Shown piece by piece: positions 1-6,809 of a DNA stretch of 21,602 bases. The translations under genes and the position numbers were made by a program. The notes under the pieces were generated by a model. That model saw nothing but the letters and a program-made list of their open reading frames with translations. It was not told where the DNA came from and searched no databases. Numbering within the stretch: the stretch's first letter is position 1; each line of letters starts with the position of its first letter. The stretch comes from Methanoculleus sp. UBA77 (GTDB lineage: Archaea; Halobacteriota; Methanomicrobia; Methanomicrobiales; Methanoculleaceae): the NCBI GenBank assembly GCA_002499455.1, contig DALN01000141.1, positions 1,687-23,288 on the forward strand. The letters run 5' to 3'.

Positions 1-430
1 ACGCGAGGCCGTAGGTATCCTTCCGGTCGGGGGCGACCGCCATCAGGTACCGGGCGCCGGCCGATCCGAGCATCGAGGAGTCGATCAGGGTCCCCGGCGT
101 GATCACCCGGGTCACGTCGCGCTTCACGACGCCCTTTGCGGTCTTCGGGTCCTCGATCTGGTCGCAGATCACCACTTTGTAGCCCTTCCCCACCAGGCGG
201 GCGATGTAGCCGTCGGCGGCGTGGTGGGGGACGCCCGCAAGCGGCATCCGGTCGCCGTTCTTATCCTTCCCCCGCGCCGTCAGGGTGATATCGAGTTCGC
301 GGGCCACCACGCCGGCGTCTTCGCCGAACGTCTCGTAGAAGTCCCCCATCCGGAAGAAGAGGATGGCGTCGGGGTAACGGGTCTTCACCGAGTAGTACTG
401 TCGCATTGCCGGGGTCGGTCCGTCGGTCAT
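1..430 (-). CDS. mutS: DNA mismatch repair protein MutS, N-terminal part (cut by window edge)
   Basis: This is the N-terminal 143 codons of MutS, the ATPase that recognises mismatched bases. The start ATG at 428-430 follows an AGGAG ribosome binding site 5 bases away. The protein opens MTDGPTPAMRQYYSVKTRYP and continues with the mismatch-recognition domain I signature FFRMGDFYETF at about residues 25-35; the Phe of the FYE motif stacks on the mismatch. The later LAGVPHHA and CDQIEDPKTAKG segments are also typical of domain I. The reading frame runs off the left edge, so the clamp and ATPase domains are not visible. Archaeal MutS of this type occurs in mesophilic methanogens and is generally thought to be of bacterial origin. 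It is divergent from leuC. Confidence 0.95.
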   Translation of the reverse strand, partial: MTDGPTPAMRQYYSVKTRYPDAILFFRMGDFYETFGEDAGVVARELDITLTARGKDKNGDRMPLAGVPHHAADGYIARLVGKGYKVVICDQIEDPKTAKGVVKRDVTRVITPGTLIDSSMLGSAGARYLMAVAPDRKDTYGLA

Positions 431-460
431 CGCTTCTCCTTATACAATCCGCATGGGGCC

Positions 461-468
461 ACATAAGG
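461..468 (-). promoter_or_regulatory. Putative TATA box for mutS
   Basis: The minus strand reads CTTATGTG here, about 33-38 bases upstream of the mutS ATG. This would place transcription start near 438 and leave a very short leader containing the AGGAG site. The match to the archaeal TATA consensus is only moderate. Confidence 0.3.
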
Positions 469-532
469 GTACTCCCCCAAAATCTCGCAGGATTCGGCCC
501 CGATTACCTGCACCACCCGGGCGCTTCTGCCA

Positions 533-543
533 AACTACATACG
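533..543 (+). promoter_or_regulatory. Putative TATA-like box for leuCDB
   Basis: AACTACATACG lies 31-41 bases before the leuC ATG in the divergent mutS-leuC gap. It would place transcription start about 9 bases before the ATG. That fits the lack of a Shine-Dalgarno sequence in front of leuC. The match to consensus is weak. Confidence 0.3.
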
Positions 544-573
544 CCTGGAGCGCGTACCAGAACGCGATAGCAT

Positions 574-1827
574 ATGGCAGCGACTATCGCAGAGAAGATA
601 TTCTCGATGAAGTGCGGCAGATCCGTCCGCGCGGGCGACGTGGTGATGGCACCGGTGGATGCGGCGATGATCCACGACATCACCGGCCCGCTTGCGGTCA
701 GGGTCTTTGGCGAGATGGGCGGAGAGCGCGTATTCGATCCGGAACGGATCATTATGCTCTTCGACCACCAGGTCCCCGCCGACTCGATACCGGCTGCCGA
801 GAACCACGTCTTCATGCGGCAGTTTGCACGGGAGCAGGAGATTCACAACTACGACCTTCTCGAGGGCGTCTGCCACCAGATCGTCATGGAGAAGGGGCGG
901 GCGGCGCCGGGCGAGATCATCGTCGGGACCGACTCGCACACCTGCACCTACGGTGCGGCGGGCGCGTTCGCGACGGGGATCGGCTCGACCGATATGGGGT
1001 TCGTCCTGAAGTTCGGGGCGCTCTACTTCCGGGTGCCGGAGAGCATCCTCCTTGAGGTCGAGGGGAAGTTCGGCCGGCGGGTCGGGGCAAAAGACCTCAT
1101 CCTCTCGCTCGCCGGGGATATCGGCGCCGACGGCGCGACCTACATGGCGCTCGAGTTCACGGGCCGGGCGATCGAGAAGATGAACATGGCCGGCCGGATG
1201 ACCTGCGCGAATATGGCGATCGAGATGGGCGCGAAGGCCGGGATCGTCCGGCCCGACGCGGCCACCTGGGACTACGTCGGCGCCCGCCGGGATATCGAGC
1301 CCTTCGACCTTGCAGGCGATGCGGACGCGGCGTATCGGGAGCGCCGGCACTACGACGTCACCGACCTCGCACCCCAGGTCGCCGTCCCCCACAACGTCGA
1401 CAACGTCGTGGATGTCACGAAGGTCGCGGGGACGAAGGTCGACCAGGTCTTCATCGGCTCCTGTACGAACGGGCGCTACGAGGACCTCTTCGAGGCGGCC
1501 GAGGTGATGGGGAGCGCCGACCGCTTCGCGGACGGGGTCCGGGTGATCGTCATCCCGGCCTCGCGGACGGAGTACCTCAAGGCCCTCCGGGCCGGCCTCA
1601 TCGAGCGGTTCGTCGAGGCGGGAGCCCTCGTGGAGGCGCCGTGCTGCGGCCCCTGCATGGGCGGGGCGTTCGGGCTCCTTGCCCCCGGCGAGGTCTCGCT
1701 CTCGACCTCGAACCGGAACTTCCGGGGGAGGCAGGGGAGCACCCAGGCCCAGGTCTACCTCTCGTCGCCGGCGACGGCGGCGGCAAGCGCCCTCTACGGT
1801 GAGATCACCGACCCGAGGGAGGTGTGA
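574..1827 (+). CDS. leuC: 3-isopropylmalate dehydratase (or homoaconitase) large subunit
   Basis: This 417-residue protein is the catalytic, [4Fe-4S]-carrying large subunit of an aconitase-family hydro-lyase. It isomerises 2- to 3-isopropylmalate in leucine synthesis, or homocitrate to homoisocitrate in coenzyme B synthesis. Visible signatures are DHQVPAD (about 64-70), GTDSHTCTYGA (118-128) and the cluster cysteines C297 (GSCTNGR), C358 and C361 (CCGPCMGG), followed by STSNRNFRGRQG for substrate phosphate/carboxylate binding. Length matches archaeal LeuC/HacA. The N-terminus (MAATIAEKIFS) is the usual family start. It is first in a tight leuC-leuD-leuB operon, 3 bases before leuD. Methanogens usually carry two such pairs, and the large subunit alone does not decide between them. 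The small-subunit loop here favours the leucine pathway. Confidence 0.93.
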   Translation: MAATIAEKIFSMKCGRSVRAGDVVMAPVDAAMIHDITGPLAVRVFGEMGGERVFDPERIIMLFDHQVPADSIPAAENHVFMRQFAREQEIHNYDLLEGVCHQIVMEKGRAAPGEIIVGTDSHTCTYGAAGAFATGIGSTDMGFVLKFGALYFRVPESILLEVEGKFGRRVGAKDLILSLAGDIGADGATYMALEFTGRAIEKMNMAGRMTCANMAIEMGAKAGIVRPDAATWDYVGARRDIEPFDLAGDADAAYRERRHYDVTDLAPQVAVPHNVDNVVDVTKVAGTKVDQVFIGSCTNGRYEDLFEAAEVMGSADRFADGVRVIVIPASRTEYLKALRAGLIERFVEAGALVEAPCCGPCMGGAFGLLAPGEVSLSTSNRNFRGRQGSTQAQVYLSSPATAAASALYGEITDPREV

Positions 1828-1830
1828 AGA

Positions 1831-2322
1831 ATGCGGGTGTGGAAGTTCGGCGACGATATCGATACGGACGCGATCATACCGGGGAGGTTCCTCACGATCT
1901 ACGACCCGGCGGAGCTCGCGAAGCACGCGTTCGAGGGGACGCGGGATGAGTTTGCAAAAGAGGCGCGGGAAGGCGACGTCGTCGTTGGGGGGACCAACTT
2001 CGGGTGCGGCTCCTCCCGCGAGCACGCGCCGCTCGCCCTCCTCGGCGCCGGCGTGAAGGCCGTGGTCGCGAAGTCCTTTGCCCGGATCTTCTACCGGAAC
2101 GCCGTCAACACGGGGCTCCTGCCCCTGGTCTGTCCGGAGGCGGACAGCATCCGTGACGGCGCGACCGTCGCGGTGGACCTTGCCGGCGGCTACATCGAGG
2201 CGGACGGGAAGCGGCTCCCCATCGAGCCGGTGCCCGGGTTCATGAAGGAGATCGTCGATGCCGGCGGTCTCGTGGCCTACGCGAAGAACCTCAAGGAGGT
2301 GAAGAGATGCAGCACCGAGTAG
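1831..2322 (+). CDS. leuD: 3-isopropylmalate dehydratase (or homoaconitase) small subunit
   Basis: This 163-residue swivelling-domain subunit pairs with the LeuC-type protein just upstream; its ATG is three bases after the leuC stop and follows GGAGGTGTGAAGA, a good ribosome binding site. The DDIDTDAIIPGRF motif (8-20) and NFGCGSSREHAP (56-67) are diagnostic, as is AKSFARIFYRNA. The substrate-selecting loop reads FLTI at residues 20-23. In Methanocaldococcus the isopropylmalate enzyme has YLVY and the homoaconitase has YLRT, the Arg being linked to homoaconitate recognition (recalled from structural work). The sequence here matches neither exactly but lacks the Arg, so isopropylmalate is the better guess. 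The gene overlaps leuB by 16 bases. Confidence 0.93.
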   Translation: MRVWKFGDDIDTDAIIPGRFLTIYDPAELAKHAFEGTRDEFAKEAREGDVVVGGTNFGCGSSREHAPLALLGAGVKAVVAKSFARIFYRNAVNTGLLPLVCPEADSIRDGATVAVDLAGGYIEADGKRLPIEPVPGFMKEIVDAGGLVAYAKNLKEVKRCSTE

Positions 2323-3428
2323 CGGCAATCGGCGGTGACGGGATCGGCCCCGAGATCGTCGCGGCAGGGCGAGAAGTCCTCGATGCCGCGGGTGAGCGCT
2401 ACGGGTTTGATATCGCCTGGACCGAGTTCGATATCGGAGCGGACCGCTACCTCGCGACCGGGGAACTCCTCACCGAGGATGATATCAGGGAGCTCTCGAA
2501 GTTCAATGCGATCTACTTCGGGGCGATCGGTGACGACCGGGTGAAGCCGGGGATCCTCGAGAAGGGGATCCTCCTTGCCATCCGGTTCCACTTCGACCAG
2601 TTCGTCAACCTCAGGCCGATCAAACTCCTCGACGGTGTCGCGACCCCGCTCGCGAACAAGGGTCCGCAGGATATCGACTTCGTCGTCGTCCGGGAGAACA
2701 CCGAGGACTTCTACGTCGGGATCGGCTCCCGGCTGAAGGGGGCCCGCGAACAGAAGACCCTCGAGGTCGTCCGGGACATCTACAGCGTCAAGTTCGGCCT
2801 CGACGTCGAGACCGACGCCGACGAACTCGCCTATCAGATCGGTGTCATCACCCGGCCGGGCGCGGAGCGGGTGATCCGCTACGCCTTTGACCTTGCAGAG
2901 CGGCGGGAGAAGAAGGTTACGTCGGTCGACAAGGCAAATGTCCTCTCGGACGTCTACGGCCTCTGGCGCGATGTCTTCACCGACGTCGCCGCCGGCTACC
3001 CGGACGTTAAGACCGAGTTCAACTTCGTCGACGCCGTCACGATGTGGTTCGTCAAGAACCCCGAGTGGTTCGACGTCGTCGTCACCCCGAACATGTTCGG
3101 CGACATCATCACCGATCTCGGGGCCATGATCCAGGGCGGTCTCGGCCTTGCCCCCGGCGGGAACATCAATCCCGCGGGGACGTCGATGTTTGAGCCGATC
3201 CACGGCTCCGCACCGAAATACCGCGGCCAGGACGTCGCAAATCCCCTTGCCACCGTCTGGGCCGGCTCGATGCTCCTCGACCACCTCGGCGAGCACGAGG
3301 CTGCGGCGGCGGTCCTCCGGGCGATCGAGCGGAGTATCCTCGACGGCTACGTCACCCGGGATATGGGCGGCGCGAGGAAGACGAGCGAGGTCGGGCGGTA
3401 CCTCGCGTCGCTCGTAAAGACGGTGTAG
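2307..3428 (+). CDS. leuB: 3-isopropylmalate dehydrogenase family protein (LeuB type)
   Basis: This 373-residue protein is an NAD(P)-dependent beta-decarboxylating dehydrogenase that would act after LeuCD on 3-isopropylmalate. The start at 2307 lies inside leuD and is preceded by AAGGAGGTGAAGAG, which implies translational coupling. Catalytic residues are recognisable: R93 and R103 (LLAIR...NLRP), R129 (VVVRENTE), K209 (DKANVL), and the metal-binding aspartates D266 and D270 (FGDIITDLGA). The coenzyme loop reads EPIHGSAPKY. It is 35-40 residues longer than the usual 330-residue archaeal LeuB or AksF, with extra sequence in the RENTEDFYVG-to-VKFGLDV region, resembling the tartrate/D-malate dehydrogenase branch. 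Operon position favours leucine synthesis; homoisocitrate dehydrogenase is the alternative. Confidence 0.88.
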   Translation: MQHRVAAIGGDGIGPEIVAAGREVLDAAGERYGFDIAWTEFDIGADRYLATGELLTEDDIRELSKFNAIYFGAIGDDRVKPGILEKGILLAIRFHFDQFVNLRPIKLLDGVATPLANKGPQDIDFVVVRENTEDFYVGIGSRLKGAREQKTLEVVRDIYSVKFGLDVETDADELAYQIGVITRPGAERVIRYAFDLAERREKKVTSVDKANVLSDVYGLWRDVFTDVAAGYPDVKTEFNFVDAVTMWFVKNPEWFDVVVTPNMFGDIITDLGAMIQGGLGLAPGGNINPAGTSMFEPIHGSAPKYRGQDVANPLATVWAGSMLLDHLGEHEAAAAVLRAIERSILDGYVTRDMGGARKTSEVGRYLASLVKTV

Positions 3429-3454
3429 GGCGGGAGCCCTTCTCCTTGCTTTTC
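3427..3454 (+). terminator. Probable terminator after leuB
   Basis: A short hairpin (AGGGC, loop GGGA, GCCCT) overlaps the leuB stop codon and is followed by a pyrimidine-rich tail with a TTTTC run. This is a reasonable archaeal terminator, although the stem has only five pairs. Confidence 0.4.
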
Positions 3455-3456
3455 TG

Positions 3457-3613
3457 TTCCTTCGCGCTCTAACCTGGCCCCACACAAATGCGAAGCGCCG
3501 CGAAGGAAAGTTGCACACACGTTTACTGGACTTCGCGTTCTTCGCGGTTTCGCGCGAGCTAACAGGAGTAGATAACAATACAACCTCACGCGAAGGCGCG
3601 AAGCCGCGAAGGG
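3457..3613 (+). repeat. Non-coding cluster of CGCGAAG-type inverted repeats
   Basis: The gap after leuB holds repeated CGCGAAG / CTTCGCG units in both orientations. TTCCTTCGCG (3457-3466) is matched by CGCGAAGGAA (3500-3509). A second pair is formed by CTTCGCGTTCTTCGCGG (about 3531-3547) and the CGCGAAGGCGCGAAGCCGCG run (3589-3608). Short reading frames here are low-complexity and unconvincing. Similar CGCGAAG-rich elements are, from memory, dispersed in intergenic regions of various prokaryotes and resemble REP-type elements, but a genome-wide count is needed to call this one dispersed. Confidence 0.6.
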
Positions 3614-3672
3614 GGACTGACAGTAACTACACAGACTATGGCACCCTCCGTGTGTTTCCACAGAGCCTGCCC

Positions 3673-3680
3673 TTTATATC
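3673..3680 (+). promoter_or_regulatory. TATA box for the NifK-like gene
   Basis: TTTATATC lies 28-35 bases before the ATG at 3708. Spacing predicts transcription start about 5 bases before the ATG, so the mRNA would be nearly leaderless. There is no Shine-Dalgarno sequence in front of that ATG, which agrees. Confidence 0.6.
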
Positions 3681-3707
3681 CCCGCGCCCCCATGATCTTG
3701 TAGAACG

Positions 3708-4856
3708 ATGCCGGAAGACCAGCATACGCCGTGTGAGAACCCGCTCTGGCCCTGTGCGATGACCGGGGCGGTCGCATGCCTCGCGGGGTTCGAGGACCTC
3801 GCCGTCGTCGTCCACGGGTCGAGCGGCTGCTACTTCTACCCCTCGTCCCTCGTCGGGGTCCCCATCCACGGGACGTTCCTCATCGAGAGCGAGATCATCT
3901 TCGGGACGGAGTCGCGCCTCGCAGAGGTGATCGGCGACCTCGAGAGCCGGTACTCCCGGATAGCCGTGGTCAACACCTGTGTCCCCGCGATCATGGGCGA
4001 GGACCTCGGCGACCTTGCCTCTGGAGGACGAATTATCATCGTCGACAGCCCCGGGTTCCTCGGCGACCTCGAGGCCGGCTACCGCCGGGCCCTCGACTGC
4101 ATTGCGCCGGAGGTGGACGACGGTGCCGCCGGCGTCAACATCGACGGCATCTGCCGGACCGACCCCTTCTGCCGGGGGAACGGCCTCGAGGCCCGGCGGC
4201 TCCTCAACCTCGCCGGTGCGCCGGTCGGGACGACGTTCTGCCTCGATCGCTACGATGCGGCGCACCGTGCGGCCCCCTTCACCGTCGGGACGAACCCGGA
4301 CCTCGCGAGCGGCGTCGGGACCTCGTGCGGCTCGCTCCTCGGCCTCGACGCCGTCAGCGAGACCTTCGAGCGGCTTTCCGCAGAGGTCGACGGGGTCGAT
4401 GCCCGCCCCGTCAGGGAAGAGGTTGCCTGGGCCGATGCCCGGATCACGAAGGCCTGCGAGAAGTACCTCCGCAGGTTCGACCCGCCCCGGGTGGCGATCG
4501 CCGCCGAGAGTGCGTATGCCTCGTTCGCCGCGGACCTCCTCGACCGCTACCTCGGCGCCGAGGTTGCCTGCATCGCGGCCCGGAACGGTCCCGGGGGCGC
4601 TACGACCGATTTTGCAACGGTCCGGAGGATGATCGCGGACGCCGAACCGGACCTGGTCCTCGGTTCCTCCTACGAGCAGTCGATCGCTCCCGGCGCCGCG
4701 TTCGTCGGGCTGACGCCGCCTATCCGGGGCAGGATCCTCCTCTCTTCGCGGGCCCTCGCCGGGACCGAGGGGGCGCTCCGGCTGATGGACGAGGTGCTCA
4801 ACGCCTGCGCCAGCCGCTCCCGGAGCCCGGAGGGCGGGCCCGCAGGCCTCTCCTGA
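3708..4856 (+). CDS. Nitrogenase component 1-like protein, NifK/NifE type (function unknown)
   Basis: This 382-residue protein belongs to the nitrogenase component-1 superfamily. The first half shows the three P-cluster-type cysteines in family context: C16 (PLWPCAMTGA), C41 (VHGSSGCYFY) and C91 (NTCVPAIMGEDL); C9 and C24 are extra. The ESEIIFG segment and a C-terminal PDLVLGSSYEQ...GTEGALRLMDEVLNA stretch match the NifK/NifE plan of three Rossmann-like subdomains. At 382 residues it is much shorter than NifK (about 520). NifK-like wording of the ACLAGFEDLAVVVHGSSGC segment makes it more K/E-like than D-like. A NifD-like homologue and a NifH-like reductase lie about 3.6 kb downstream on the other strand, so it may be the second subunit of a nitrogenase-like reductase (inference). 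It is not obviously CfbD, which in my recollection begins with an HPRPSPIAAALYTLRD-type segment. Substrate unknown. Confidence 0.8.
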   Translation: MPEDQHTPCENPLWPCAMTGAVACLAGFEDLAVVVHGSSGCYFYPSSLVGVPIHGTFLIESEIIFGTESRLAEVIGDLESRYSRIAVVNTCVPAIMGEDLGDLASGGRIIIVDSPGFLGDLEAGYRRALDCIAPEVDDGAAGVNIDGICRTDPFCRGNGLEARRLLNLAGAPVGTTFCLDRYDAAHRAAPFTVGTNPDLASGVGTSCGSLLGLDAVSETFERLSAEVDGVDARPVREEVAWADARITKACEKYLRRFDPPRVAIAAESAYASFAADLLDRYLGAEVACIAARNGPGGATTDFATVRRMIADAEPDLVLGSSYEQSIAPGAAFVGLTPPIRGRILLSSRALAGTEGALRLMDEVLNACASRSRSPEGGPAGLS

Positions 4857-4947
4857 GGAAAGCGTTAATACCGCGGGTGCCGCACAGCAATCATAACGGA
4901 GAACGGGGGTCCGGGCGGACCCTCGCCTCCCGCTGGAGCCGGTCCGC

Positions 4948-5313
4948 ATGCCGCTTGTCAAGATCGAGATCCGTTCAGGAAAGCCGGTCGAGTACCGGCA
5001 GTCGCTTATCGAGAGCCTCCGCAGGGCTTTCGTGGACTCTTTAGGGACCCCGGAGGAGGCCCTCTGGCTCCGTCTCTGCGAGCGCAAGGAGGAGAACTTC
5101 CCGATGCCTCCCGGCCGGTCGGCCGACGCCGTCCTGATCGAGGTCTCGCTCATGCCGGGGCGGAGCGCCGGGAAGAAGGAGGCGCTGTACCGGGCAATCG
5201 TCGGGAACCTCGCCCGTGATCCGGGCGTCCGCCCTGAAGACATCTTCATCGTCCTCTACGAACCGCCGGTCGAGAACTGGGCCGAGCACGGCGAGGCATT
5301 CATGCCCTCCTGA
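4948..5313 (+). CDS. Tautomerase-family small protein
   Basis: This 121-residue protein starts MPLVKIEI, so processing would expose an N-terminal proline, the general base of the 4-oxalocrotonate tautomerase/MIF superfamily. The beta-alpha-beta pattern is present twice: residues 2-35 (VKIEI...EYRQSLIESLRRAFVDSLG) and about 63-100 (AVLIEVSLMPGRSAGKKEALYRAIV), then IFIVLYEPPVENWAEHG. That suits the longer tautomerase family rather than the 62-residue 4-OT monomers. It sits 91 bases after the NifK-like gene on the same strand, and could be cotranscribed, but no clear terminator or promoter is seen between them. A GGAG about 12 bases upstream is a weak ribosome binding site. The substrate cannot be predicted. 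Confidence 0.75.
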   Translation: MPLVKIEIRSGKPVEYRQSLIESLRRAFVDSLGTPEEALWLRLCERKEENFPMPPGRSADAVLIEVSLMPGRSAGKKEALYRAIVGNLARDPGVRPEDIFIVLYEPPVENWAEHGEAFMPS

Positions 5314-5335
5314 GAGATTCCCGGATGTCATAAGG

Positions 5336-5343
5336 TATTTATG
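5336..5343 (+). promoter_or_regulatory. TATA box for the 68-residue protein gene
   Basis: TATTTATG lies 65-72 bases before the ATG at 5408. The usual archaeal spacing places transcription start near 5364, exactly where a strong hairpin begins. Confidence 0.55.
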
Positions 5344-5363
5344 ACCCGGCGCATATCGGGGTG

Positions 5364-5390
5364 CCGATCCCGTCCTATGGGCGGGGTCGG
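5364..5390 (+). promoter_or_regulatory. Strong hairpin at the predicted 5' end of the mRNA
   Basis: A 12-pair stem with two G-U pairs closes a TAT loop: CCGATCCCGTCC pairs with GGGCGGGGTCGG. It begins at the predicted transcription start and ends 4 bases before an AGGAGGGG ribosome binding site. The ribosome binding site is outside the stem. It could stabilise the 5' end or modulate translation. Confidence 0.55.
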
Positions 5391-5407
5391 TACAGGAGGG
5401 GTATGGC

Positions 5408-5614
5408 ATGACACACCACGGCGGATACGGCGCCCACGGTATGCTTCTTTCGAAGATGTATGACTATTTAGACGAGGACCAGATGCGGCAGCTGATGGTC
5501 CGGATGATCGAGTCCCGCATCAAGATGAAGCAGCAGCACATGGAACTGATGCAGTACAAGATCGAGACTTATAAGATGGCACGCGACATGCTCCAGAAGG
5601 GCATGAAGAAGTGA
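5408..5614 (+). CDS. Small helical protein of unknown function
   Basis: This 68-residue protein has a very good ribosome binding site (AGGAGGGG, about 6 bases before the ATG) and its own promoter, 5' hairpin and terminator, so it is a convincing gene. A short His/Gly-rich N-terminus (THHGGYGAHG) leads into a long, charged, almost continuous amphipathic helix (about residues 13-67) rich in Met (11 including the start), Lys and Gln. There is no signal peptide, membrane segment or cysteine. The HH...H cluster could bind a metal, but this is a guess. I recall similar short proteins in other Methanomicrobiales but know no function. The expression signals suggest a monocistronic, well-expressed gene. 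Confidence 0.75.
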   Translation: MTHHGGYGAHGMLLSKMYDYLDEDQMRQLMVRMIESRIKMKQQHMELMQYKIETYKMARDMLQKGMKK

Positions 5615-5632
5615 GCCTGCACATCCTCGTAT

Positions 5633-5666
5633 GCCCCGGTGCGCGGGCCCGGGGCTCCTCTTTTTT
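5633..5666 (+). terminator. Intrinsic-type terminator after the 68-residue protein gene
   Basis: GCCCCGG (5633-5639) pairs with CCGGGGC (5649-5655) in a GC-rich hairpin followed by TCCTCTTTTTT. The T run at 5661-5666 supports transcription termination. Confidence 0.65.
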
Positions 5667-5690
5667 ACTCATCCCGGTGAATGATCCGGT

Positions 5691-6155
5691 ATGGACCTGA
5701 TCGTCAGGGGATACCGCGAGGAGGATTTCCCGTCCGTCTCCGCCCTCGAACGGGAGAACAGCCAGGGAGAATGCAAGCCCGAGGTCTTTATCCGGCAGGC
5801 GGGAGTTCTCTTTGCTGATACGTTCCTCGTCGGGGAGTGTGCCGGGAAGGTCGTCGGCTACACCATCGGGGCGCTTGTGCAGCACCGGCCGGCGACCGGG
5901 TGGATCATCCGGCTGGTGGTATCGGGAGAGCACCGGCGCCGGGGGTTCGGGGAGAGCCTGGTTGCCGCCGCCGTCGGGAGCCTCCGGGACCGGGGCGCCG
6001 GGGAGGTCTACCTCTCGGTTGCGCCGCAGAACCACGCCGCCCGGGCGCTCTATGCGAAGCACGGTTTTCGAGAGACGGAGTTCTGCCCGGCCTACTTCGG
6101 CGAGGGGGCCGATCGGCATATCCTCCGGCGGGACCTCACTCCGGGGAAGGCTTAA
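5691..6155 (+). CDS. GNAT-family N-acetyltransferase
   Basis: This 154-residue protein has the GNAT fold of RimI-like acetyltransferases, which transfer an acetyl group from acetyl-CoA to an amine, often a protein N-terminus or side chain. Motif A, the pyrophosphate-binding loop, is HRRRGFGESLV at 81-91 (R-x-x-G-x-G form), preceded by the beta-4 strand IIRLVVS. Motif B appears as YLSVAPQNHAARALYAKHGF (107-126), with the conserved Asn and the Tyr of the ALYAKHGF segment. Length is typical of a single-domain GNAT. It follows a terminator and has a weak ribosome binding site. The acceptor substrate cannot be read from the sequence. Confidence 0.9.
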   Translation: MDLIVRGYREEDFPSVSALERENSQGECKPEVFIRQAGVLFADTFLVGECAGKVVGYTIGALVQHRPATGWIIRLVVSGEHRRRGFGESLVAAAVGSLRDRGAGEVYLSVAPQNHAARALYAKHGFRETEFCPAYFGEGADRHILRRDLTPGKA

Positions 6156-6175
6156 TCTCTCCGGGTTGAGATAGG

Positions 6176-6781
6176 ATGTCAGATACCATGCCCCTCACCC
6201 CGCTCCGTATCGGAGAGGCGTTCAAACCGGCGCCGCAGTTCCGGTCCTACCTCTACGCCTCGCTGGTCCTGGCCGTCGTCCTCCTCATCCTGCCCTGGCT
6301 CATCCCGGTCGTCGTCTTCAGCCCGACGATCATCGGTCTCGCCATCACGCTGCCGGTCGTTGCCATCATCCTCTTCGTCATCTACTGGATCCCCCTCTAC
6401 TACGCGAGCATCGTCTACCGGCTCACCGTCACCGAGATCACCTGGCAGCGGGGGGTCTGGTTCCGGCAGACGGGGATCGTCCCCTACAACCGGATCACGA
6501 ACGTCGATATCATCCAGGGCCCCCTGATGCGGTTCTTCGCCTTCTCGGCGGTCAAAGTGCAGACCGCGGGCTACTCCGCCCAGGCGCAGGCGGAGATCTT
6601 CCTCAACGGGATCGAGGACCCGAAGGACCTCCAGGAGAAGATCATGAACTTCGTCCGGACGACCGGTCCGACCGCGATAGGGGCCGGGACGGAGGAGCCG
6701 CCGGCACTCCCGGCCGCTGTTGAGGTCCTGGAGGAACTCCGGGCGATCCGGCGGCTGCTCGAAGGCCGGCAGGGGAGATAA
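6176..6781 (+). CDS. Membrane protein with bacterial-type PH (YdbS-like) domain
   Basis: This 201-residue protein has two adjacent hydrophobic helices at about 24-48 and 50-73. A bPH2/YdbS-like domain follows (about 75-155), recognised from the RLTVTEITWQRGVWFRQT...VPYNRITNVDIIQGPLMRFF...VKVQTAG pattern, in which the conserved R-I-x-x-V segment follows a strand pair. The C-terminal tail is charged and helical (VEVLEELRAIRRLLEG). Such proteins are common in archaeal and bacterial membranes and their roles are largely unknown. Start choice is between ATG 6176 and the in-frame ATG at 6188; neither has a strong ribosome binding site. The gene is convergent with the UspA gene and ends at a T-rich terminator. 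Confidence 0.85.
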   Translation: MSDTMPLTPLRIGEAFKPAPQFRSYLYASLVLAVVLLILPWLIPVVVFSPTIIGLAITLPVVAIILFVIYWIPLYYASIVYRLTVTEITWQRGVWFRQTGIVPYNRITNVDIIQGPLMRFFAFSAVKVQTAGYSAQAQAEIFLNGIEDPKDLQEKIMNFVRTTGPTAIGAGTEEPPALPAAVEVLEELRAIRRLLEGRQGR

Positions 6782-6784
6782 CAC

Positions 6785-6791
6785 TTTTTTT
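6785..6791 (+). terminator. T-run terminator after the PH-domain gene
   Basis: Seven consecutive T residues directly follow the stop codon of the PH-domain gene, in the short convergent gap with the UspA gene. Oligo-T tracts are sufficient terminators for archaeal RNA polymerase. Confidence 0.5.
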
Positions 6792-6809
6792 GAGAAGATG
6801 GCGGGAGGG

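Noticed and set aside
535..2328. Long antisense frame (597 codons) opposite leuC and leuD
   Set aside because: It mirrors a well-supported operon. High GC at third codon positions removes stops from antisense frames, and its Arg/Asp/Gly/Val-rich composition has no family resemblance. The same holds for the antisense frames at 3636-5249, 2277-3578 and 13765-15819.
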